Source of the DNA: Dioszegia crocea
Lineage: Eukaryota > Basidiomycota > Tremellomycetes > Tremellales > Bulleribasidiaceae
Direction of reading: 5' to 3'
Length of the DNA: 64,000 nt
Assembly: GCA_001600615.1 (NCBI GenBank)
Contig: BCKK01000007.1
Span: forward strand, 124,001-188,000
Of the stretch, positions 56,153 to 64,000 are shown piece by piece. The translations under genes were made by a program, and so were the position numbers. The notes beneath the pieces were generated by a model that worked only from the letters and a program-made list of their open reading frames with translations, had not been told where the DNA came from and ran no database searches. The first letter of the stretch is position 1; every line of letters begins with the position of its first letter.

Positions 56153-57599
56153 ATGTCCACCTTAGACGCCCTTGAGACATTATCGAAATTCACATCCCCC
56201 CTCCTGATCCCTCTCCCACCATCCCCTCCACCGAAGGTCTCGATACCCAGTCGAAAACCTAAAGGATGGATATCGGTCGTTCCGCGTCTAGCTAGCGGAC
56301 GCGTCGTTTCTGGCGCCAAGGACCGTAATGTCACTGCAGGAATTGGGGAGGAGAGGGTGGTAGGACAAGTGGAAAGGGAGGGCCGGATGGGTGATTGGGA
56401 TGGTGAAAGGGTTGAAAGCGAAGGGAATGGGAAAGCTACTCCGGACGGATTGTTCACCCATCATATCCCGAGCTTCGGCGCTCCTCATCGCTCGTTCTCC
56501 TCCACTGGTATAGGCCGGCCAGGCGGATTAGGAGGCGGTGGGAAGAGGGTTATAAGCGGTACGATGCAGTATGCCCTCTTACCTCCTTCTCCCCCTCCTC
56601 CTAACGCCTTGCGCCCACCCCACCGTCAATCTGGCGCACACAAATCACACCTACCATCCCGGGTTATCCCTACTCCTGAACGCCCAACGCCTCTCAGAAC
56701 TACCAGTCGATCCATCCCCGCTCCACCTTCTACCGCCTCTCCTCGGTCGGAGCAGCTTCACACGCCCCTCCCTGGCGTACACTACCACATCCCTCCTCCT
56801 CCCCCTTCGACTTATATCCCACACGACTTCACACCCGACCTCACACCTTCGATTGATCATGATCAAATCCACCCCGTCATCCATCTTGATCAAGATGTCA
56901 ATCAAGATTACGGTCCCGATACGAGCTTTCAGAGCGTATCGGAGACGCAGTCCATTTCTGACTCTATCGAGGCGGCGGAAGAAGAGGGTAGTGAGGGGGA
57001 AGACGAGGAGTGGGTGAGCGAGGTATTGGCGGAACGTGAAGCGGATGAAGAATGGATGGATCAAGTCCGCGGTCAACTCAATGCTCTATTCCCTGATTTC
57101 TTCGCGGGGGAATACCGTCAGCCGGCCGACATTCCCACTCCACTCCCAGTCGACACAGCAGTAGTTGCCACCTCTACATTCCCCGCGCTACCGCCACTTA
57201 CCGTCGCCGGAACTCTTTCCAAGACTGGCACGGATCAGCCAGGACAGCAGCTCAGGGGGGCGGAGAACCAGGAAGAGAAGGCATTTTGGACTAGAGTGGA
57301 AGAAGGGGAGGTTGAGCAGATGCTGCTGGCTCTCGATGAAGATGATGGGGAGCATGAATCAGAGCATGAGAGGTCAGATATGGCTCATCATTTGCTTTTG
57401 CAGGTATGTCGCTCGTCTTATGTTGATGTCTGAGTTTAGCTGACTCTGGTAGAATTCTGGGCAAATCATCAGTATCCTACATGCGCTAGATCATCAGCTG
57501 GATCCTGAGCAGGTGGGGATGAAGGAATTGGAGGAATTGCTCAGCCAGGTCAATTTGGGCGATATGAGCAGAATGCTGGGAGGTCCATACACGGCCTGA
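56153..57599 (+). CDS. Disordered Pro-rich protein with acidic C-terminus
   Basis: Two exons (56153-57403 and 57453-57599) total 1,398 nt and 465 residues. The N-terminal 250 residues are rich in Pro, Ser and Arg with no domain. A long acidic block follows (IEAAEEEGSEGEDEEWVSEVL and related). The last exon encodes a helical end (QIISILHALDHQLDPEQVGM, then KELEELLSQV). No signal peptide or membrane segment is seen. The acidic block before a short amphipathic helix would suit a scaffold or a regulator that binds a partner through the tail. That is only a guess, and the function is unknown. It is convergent with the next gene. Confidence 0.7.
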
Positions 57600-57835
57600 T
57601 AGTATCAAGAAAGGGACAGGAAAGGTGTATATGGTAGGGCGTCCAGTCAAGGGACAATGAGGCGATAGAGTACTAGTCGTACTAATTGCATAATGCATCA
57701 AGCTACAAAGAAGAAGACGCCGCTTTCCCTGTTCACACTCGTCCAACCTCAACGCCTTGATTATGGATTTATACGTCTACTCGAAATCTCGGAAAGATCT
57801 GTCCCTATTCCCCTAACGCCTGTACGCATGCCCGC

Positions 57836-59503
57836 CTACATCCTCAGCGTCTTGGCCTTCTTCCCATCCCTCTCTACTTCCTCTCCTGTACGCTTACTCC
57901 CCGCCTCTGCCGACGCAGTTGATTTCGGTCCAAAGAGCAAACCACGCCTGACGACCGGTTCTTCTTCATCATCTTCACTATCCACCCTCCCCCTCCCTGC
58001 ATTGCCCTTCACCAGCCCCTTTCTCGTCCCACCCACCACCCTCTCCCTCTCTTCTTCCGAATCGCTATAAACCTCCGCAGGGGGATTAAACATCCCCCCC
58101 TCGAGACTCCGATCAGCCGTCAAGAACCGGGATTTATGGTTTGTCCTCGGTGTCCGAATGGGCGAGCTGGGAGGTGAAGGCGTCACTTCCTCTTCGTCAT
58201 CATCATCCCTCATCCCTCTACCTTGGGGTTTACTAGGCCACAAAAGCCGGGGCTTAGGACAAGGATGTTCTTCAAACCCTTCATCCTCTGGTCTCAGGTC
58301 GGCAGGGGGAAAAGGCATGTCAGGCCTTGAAAATGGATTGGCAAAGACCTTTTTAGACCCTCTGAAGACATACGTCACGTATTGCCGATCCGCCTCGTCC
58401 ATCCCTGGAGTATGTGTAGGGGCGTGATGGTCCGTTGGTCGAGAAAGAAAGGGATTGTGCTCAGAGTCTCGCAGCATAGAGTGGAGTTTAGCAGATTGGC
58501 GTAAGCGAGAGGGAATGGGTGTAGGGGATGAGAGATGGGGTGCGGGGGCGAGGGTAGATCGGCCTGGAGTGGAGGGGATGGTGAGTGTAGGTGCAGGAGG
58601 GGAGATACGGGGTCGTTTGATTGATAGGAAATCCGTAGAGACGGATGATGGGAAGAGTGGGGATCGGCCGGCTAGAGGAGATGAAGGACCTGCCATCTCT
58701 TCATCTTCTTCGTCATCTTCACCTGAAGCATCCTCTTCTAACATCGCCTTGGTAGATGACCTAAGCACCGACCTGGGTGATGTAGGACGCTTGGTAGGAC
58801 GGGTAGTTGGCGAAACGTAAAACGGGTTCTCCTCTTCCTTATCCATACCAGCCTTCGCAGGGATCAGATCAACGCCCCGATGTCCTACTGTAGACTTATG
58901 TCCACCGCCCATTCCTACACCTACACCCAGCCGCCCGCCAAATAGGCCCGAGGGTGCAGAAGTAGAGCTGAGTAATCCCATTTGCTGTGCGAAAGTCAGA
59001 CCGGGTCGTCTGCGGGGAACAGCAGCTGCAGGGGCCGGTAAAGGGATATCGGCGGTAGTGCCAGAATGAGAGTGGATGAAGGTTGTTTGACCACTTGGGG
59101 AAACGGATACGGCCGGTGCATCGAGAGATGTACGTTGGCGAGGGAGGGTCTGAGGGGTAGGTAAGAAAGATACGGCAACCGTTTGGGATTCTTTAGAGCG
59201 GGCCGAGGTGGGTTTACGGGGTTGACGGATTGTTTCGGGGGTTGGAAGTTGGGTGTTTTGGCGGGAATGGGGAGGGGTAGGTAGACTAAATTCGTCAGCT
59301 ATGAGTTTCATCCAGACCTGTGGGATATAGTCCTCAGCTGAATTTCACACGCACGTCATGACGTCCACACCTCTTCCTCTTCTTTTACGCTCAACCGTAC
59401 GTGGTACTTCTTCTCCCTTTTGTCCTATTTGCCCAGGACCAGGTAGGTTATGACGCGCGGACCAGCCGGCAGGTTCAAATGTCGCTGAAGATGGAGATGA
59501 CAT
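57836..59503 (-). CDS. Disordered Ser/Pro/Arg-rich protein
   Basis: The main exon is open from 59311 to the stop at 57836. An upstream ATG at 59503 opens MSSPSSATFEPAGWSA and a basic VERKRRGRG segment. It can be joined in phase to VWMKLIADEFSLPTPP by an intron of about 33 nt ending CCCACAG just before 59319. The donor that keeps phase (GTGTGA) is weak, so the start is uncertain, with ATG 59311 as the alternative. The product of about 500-550 residues is dominated by SP/TP sites (PTPPHS, LPTPET, SPSGQTT), which suggests phosphorylation by proline-directed kinases. It also has acidic clusters (DASGEDDEEDEEM, DSEDDEEEP) and a basic KRTGEEVERDGKKAK end. A nuclear regulator is plausible. The family is unknown. 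Confidence 0.65.
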
Positions 59504-60034
59504 CTTTGGGCGTATATGTGAAAACTGAACCTAAGAGGGGAGATGAAGATCTACCGGAGTTGACTCAGGTCGGACTGAAACACCCGGTGTTCACAGGTTC
59601 GTAATCGGTCGCTGGTCGGTTGGCTGACGTTGAAAAAAGAGGGCAAGCTTTCCAGAAGCTGCGATGCACCAGGCTGTCGACTCCGATCTGGTCCGTCTGT
59701 ACCGACGAGTTCGGCGGGCTATGGGGGATGGATGGGGAAACCGGAAAGAGGAGTAGAGGGAAGAAAGAGACGCGTATGAGAGGTGGCGGGTTCACGCAAA
59801 GGAGTGATTACGGCATCTTCTGAAAGTGGCACTTTTTGTTCTCTTTTGCCACTGACGCGTCTTGTTCATAGCCATCATACACGCGCCATATTCAATATCT
59901 GTACATCTATACTTCAACCCCATGGAACACCATATCAACCCCAGAAAGTAGACACCCAACCTATGCCCAAAATACTAGTAACCCATATGTTTTTCTCGAT
60001 TGGAATGCCGCCATCGCCCGCCACTCTTATCGCC
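59504..60034. other. Intergenic region
   Basis: This is the promoter of the disordered protein gene and the 3' flank of the E2 gene, both on the minus strand. No gene was recognised. Confidence 0.45.
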
Positions 60035-63000
60035 TTAATCAATATCGTCCCATCCCTCCCCTTCTCCCCCATCCTCATCCTCATCCTCATCTTCATCTTC
60101 ATCTTCAGGCACGGCCACAACGCTAGACTGCGCAGGCACCGCCATCGCCGTCGGAACCGGCGCAGGTCCCATATCTTTCCCCTCCAACCCGTCCAATAAC
60201 CTCCGTAACGCATTCGCAGCCCTCACAAATGGCGTCCCAGAACCTGATGCGTCGCCCAGGGCCAGAGCGGCACCATGTGGATCACCCATTGTCGCACGGC
60301 CATCATCGATCTTTTCCCACTTCTTCAATTGGTCTCGGATAGAGGGGGCTTTAAGGCGGAAATGGGTTCGGATTTCATTCTCGACTAAAAGTATCAGCTT
60401 AATTCTTACTCTTCTATTGTCTGAATGAGGAAAGGTCAACTTACATGGATAAGGCGGATCCCTTATATTCTCAGCCATAGCATCAACCACCACCATTCGC
60501 CTAACATTCGCAGAGTAAGTCTTGGACTCTCTCGTACCTCCACTCGTACTCCATGCCGGTTCATTCAAGTAGGGTTCTTCACACATGATGAGTGATTGGA
60601 TGGAAATGAGGACTTGGAGTAAAGTTGATTGACCGGATATCCAGCCGGGACCTTGCCATGTACCGAGCAGGGACAGGCAGACTTTCTAGGGATTGTCAGC
60701 GGTGTCAAGCGACAGATGGGTCTTTTAGACAAGGAGATATATGAGAGGATTAGGCGTCACACAGACCCAGGATAGTGATCGAGAAACGAAGGTGAAGGAT
60801 CAAGACTCACCCCATCCGCATACAAATTCGGGTTATATCGATATCTCCCACCATACGTAGTCATACTCTTAACCACCGGGCATTTCTGATTATACTCCAA
60901 CGGCAAGAAAATATCAAAGATGAAACACCCATTTTCGTATGGTGTACCTTCAGGACCGACAATCATTGCTTTTATACAATCAACGCGAGATTCATCCACC
61001 CTTTGAGAAATCAGCTGAGATTCTCTTCTCCGCCGATACCCTAAGTCCATTCGGGGGGATCTGAGAGTTCGTGAAGAGAAGTCAACTTACCGAAGGAAGA
61101 TTGTAGAGTGCCAAGCTACTGGAAGAGAAGTAGTGAGAATGGCGAGTTCTTTAGCTATAGCTAAAGATCGCTTGGGGGCGTTCTGCAAAATCAGCTTTAA
61201 GTCTTCATCAAGAGAGATGATGCGGCGTAAACTGACCTGAGATTCTAATGCTAGAATATTGGCATTGTAGGCATGTCGATATGACCCGCCAGTCGGATCG
61301 TTCGGATCAGTCAAATCGGCATATTGGAACCGAGCCTTCATGGCCCATTCTTCGTCTAGCGTATTAGCTGAGGATCAAGGGGGAGGTATGAAAAAGAAAT
61401 CGAGTCGAAAACAAGCAAGGGGGCAGATGGGATAGCCCAATGGACGGCACATACACAATAAAGGGGATGATGTGTAGGGGATAAAATTTGCTCCGGACCG
61501 AAGGCGTCGAACTTACAAATCTTAATAATAGCCTCCCCAGTCGCCCCAGACCCTAAAGTCATATCCCCCTCAGTCTTCTCTGGTAATTTCGGCAGACTAT
61601 TCTGCATCCTAATGACGAAATCTTTACCCTTCGTATCGATCAGTCGTCGGTCGATAGTGGCTGCGGAGGCGATGATTCGATTACTAAAGGAGTTAGCGGA
61701 CTGTTCTGGATATAGGAATTGGGCTGGATCTGCGCGGGGGTCGCGGAAGAGGGGCGGTCTTTACTACTCTGTCTCTCCTACTCTGGCTTTCTACCCCAGG
61801 AAAGCCATATTCCTGCTCTCACCCTGCTATACCGCCATCCCCACCTCTGACCCTTACGCCAAATATCCAAACCAACCACAGGCCCAGACGGAGAAACGCC
61901 CACCCAAACCCCAACCAGAATCCCAACCCAGACCCAAACACCAAAAGAAAGGACGTACCAAAACTCCCTCAATACCTGATTCTCATCACTTTTCAATTCC
62001 TCCCTCCTCTCCTCCTCCGCCCGCTTACTTTCCTCAACCGTCACCCTTAACTCATCCTCCGTCATTTCCTTAACAGCCTTGGGCTTTTCACCTCCCATAG
62101 TCGATGTTAACCCCTTCATTGCTGCCTGAGCTTGAATTACAATATACTCTAGTAATTCACGCGGAGAGGGTGATCCTTCATATGTCACAGAAAGTTGGTC
62201 AGGGTGGGTAGGTGAAGGTTTGGTAGAGCTTGGTCTCATTTGAGGCATTGCGAGCATTGACGCTAAAGCTTCGTGGCTTGAAATAACCTAGATCATCAGC
62301 TAATATTTTTGTTATTGTAAGTCTCATCGTTGCTCACCTCTAACCAATCAAATAGGCTCCGATATAATCCACCCCTATTACTCATATCGAGTAAACTATC
62401 ATTCCGGAGTAAATCACCTACGAACCCACTTCGCCGACGTAGGTGTGCGAGCGCAGTAGGATGGACGAGGTGGTCAGATGTGCGTGAGCCCGACAAGCGA
62501 TTAAGCTGGGGCAGGTACACTTGGACTTGAGAGAAGAGGGTCGCCATGGCTGTGTCGGAAGCGATTTGGGCTTTTTCAGCTTTGAGTTGGCCGGAGCGCT
62601 GAAAGTGTCAGCACAGAATCTACACTTGTGCAATGGTCTCTAGGATCTCCCCTCTCATTCCCCAACTCTGCTTCCTTCTACCCATCTGCCCGTCTCCTTG
62701 CGTCTCACCTCGTTCACACGCTTGACTTCTTCCTGCTTTGATCATGACATGTTGCGTACTGCCCCGAGCAATCCCTTGCCTCTTATCCCTTTTCACCCAA
62801 CCCCAGCCCCGAAATCCAAGATTTAAATTCCCATTTCAACTTCACAATACACAACACACAGCCCATAAAACAACGCAGAACTTACATCCTCAGTCAACCC
62901 GCCCGAATATCCCGTCCCAGCCGCCGCCCTCGCCCCCTTCTTCCCACCGAGCGGAACCATTGCGTCTTCCTCATCATCATCACTGTCGCCCATGCCGGAC

Positions 63001-64000
63001 GTTCGGCGTCTTTTGGCAGGTGGTGTAGTAGCGGGTGAAATGGACTTCTTTTTGGAAGAAGAGGCTGATTCAATCATGAATAGTCCAACGCCTAGGATTG
63101 CGCCCTGGGTGTTAGCGAAGATTCCATGAGAAGATATGATGAGGTTGGGCGGTATTGTATTTCAATTCCCATACCACAATCCCAAAAGAAGTAGAGGGTA
63201 GACATACCTGTATATCCACACAATGCAACAATTGATCCAATTCAACCTTATCCACCCCAGCCCCAATCCCCTTATCCTTACTCTTCCCTTTCCCCTTCTC
63301 AGTCGGCTTGGCCGCGCCTGATCCACCTGACCTTGCCCAGGCATCTATATTCTTACTTTGGTCGCTTTTTTGACCGCAGGCCAGGCAGGTTAGGTGTAGG
63401 CATGAAGGGCAGGTGGGGTTGATGATGGATGCTACGTAGGCTAGGTAGGTTGGGAATGTGGACTGGAGGTTAGCGTTGAACGTTAGAGGTGATGGGGGTG
63501 AGAGGCGTTGACCGTGCAGGACAGGGAGTATGAAGAGGAGAGGGAGGGAGAGGGAAGTGGAGTTTCAGGAGAGAGGAAGGAGAAGAAGGAGCAGAGTCGA
63601 CTCACGAATAAAGCAAAGAAATCAGACTTCTTTCGATGAATTTCATATCCGCAATTATTCGAACAGGCAACAGGGTCTCTCGAGAGTTTATCGTACAATT
63701 GGAAAAGATGACTCTGTTCACCTAGTTCCATAAGTTACGTCTCCATACGACGAACGCAATCATCCAGATATTGCCAACTTACTGCCTTCAGGACAACCAC
63801 TCATCCATTCCCCATTCCCCAACAATCTGACAGACATTTCTTCCTCTGCCTTCCCACTAGCCTTAATCCCCCTTCCTAACTCCGTATCATCCAGAAATGC
63901 CGAAGACACTTTGAGATATTCAGGCTTCTCGACATTCTCGATAATTGTCTCTGTGCGGTCTTTCGAGAAGAATATCCCGGCGTAGGGATCTGATAAGAGT
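60035..64000 (-). CDS. BIRC6-type ubiquitin-conjugating enzyme, 5' end beyond the window
   Basis: Exons cover the right edge, so the N-terminus is missing. The C-terminal catalytic part is an E2 of the BIRC6 class: [69 protein letters not shown] (active-site Cys in KVCLS) and SIQSLIMCEEPYLNEP, then the class-specific post-UBC helix (FRLKAPSIRDQLKKW). Upstream lie a basic nuclear-localisation-like PPAKRRRTSG, a Cys cluster CPSCLHLTCLACG and ACSNNCGYEI (possible zinc site), and a helical central region. The C-terminal tail is a GAD/GAA-encoded acidic run (about 60070-60110). The intron 61958-61684 (275 nt) carries a G-rich tract. In animals BIRC6 is a giant anti-apoptotic E2/E3. The fungal role is unclear. 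Confidence 0.85.
60070..60110. repeat. Trinucleotide/hexanucleotide repeat encoding an acidic tail
   Basis: CTCATC and TTCATC units on the plus strand encode an alternating Glu/Asp run near the C-terminus of the E2 protein. Such tracts can vary in length. Confidence 0.8.
61870..61945. repeat. C/G-rich tract inside an intron of the E2 gene
   Basis: CCAACC, CCCAACCC and ACCCAAAC-type units lie within the 275-nt intron. The transcript strand is G-rich, as in the PDB1 introns. Confidence 0.7.

Noticed and set aside
1..64000. tRNA or rRNA genes
   Set aside because: No box A/box B pair with a foldable cloverleaf was found by eye. A few GGTTCGA-like strings (for example near 9095 and 26742) lack the conserved CC end and partner elements. 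A tRNAscan run would be decisive.
1..64000. CRISPR arrays, transposons, LTRs
   Set aside because: No evenly spaced direct repeats, transposase, integrase or reverse-transcriptase motifs were seen. The simple repeats are short microsatellites.

Overview
The window comes from a fungal nuclear chromosome, most likely a basidiomycete yeast of the Tremellomycetes type. Almost every multi-exon gene has introns of about 35-60 nt with GT(A/G)AG(T/C) donors and a CTGAC/CTAAC/CTGAT branch site only a few bases before the AG. Genes are dense, on both strands and often divergent, and the proteins are fungal or mitochondrial. No prokaryotic operon, tRNA, rRNA, CRISPR array or transposon was recognised. 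Gene models were spliced by hand. Models whose exons are listed keep one open frame through every junction, and where a total coding length is given it is a multiple of three.

Left part (1-9.5 kb): a 5'-truncated orphan ORF, then three same-strand genes that look like a plant-cell-wall set. These are an intracellular GH2 beta-glucuronidase, a secreted GH115 xylan alpha-glucuronidase with 13 exons, and a secreted double-psi beta-barrel (expansin-like) protein. Frataxin follows. From 9.9 to 23 kb lie a C2H2 zinc-finger regulator (minus), an Aur1/PAP2-like membrane enzyme (minus), an Aim6-like phosphodiesterase, a small uncharacterised protein (minus), eIF2B-beta, and an orphan coiled-coil gene followed by what looks like its decayed copy.

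Middle (23-43 kb): a mitochondrial EF4/GUF1 translation factor whose last exon runs in frame into a PPR-like mitochondrial protein. It is divergent to a mitochondrial cysteine synthase. Two orphan genes of identical length follow. Then come a tubulin-tyrosine-ligase-like protein (minus), an aldo-keto reductase, a PA-TM-RING ubiquitin ligase (minus), the pyruvate dehydrogenase E1-beta gene (minus, with unusually long G-rich introns) and the tRNA-splicing endonuclease subunit Sen15.

Right part (43-64 kb): an importin-9/Kap114 karyopherin (minus) divergent to the SM protein Sec1, two tandem TATA-driven orphan genes, two disordered proteins in convergent orientation, and a BIRC6-type ubiquitin-conjugating enzyme (minus) that runs off the right edge.

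The most unusual observations are the split-AUG intron in a bacterial-type beta-glucuronidase, the GUF1-PPR fusion, repeated pairs of diverged orphan genes, and telomere-like G-rich arrays inside long introns of housekeeping genes.
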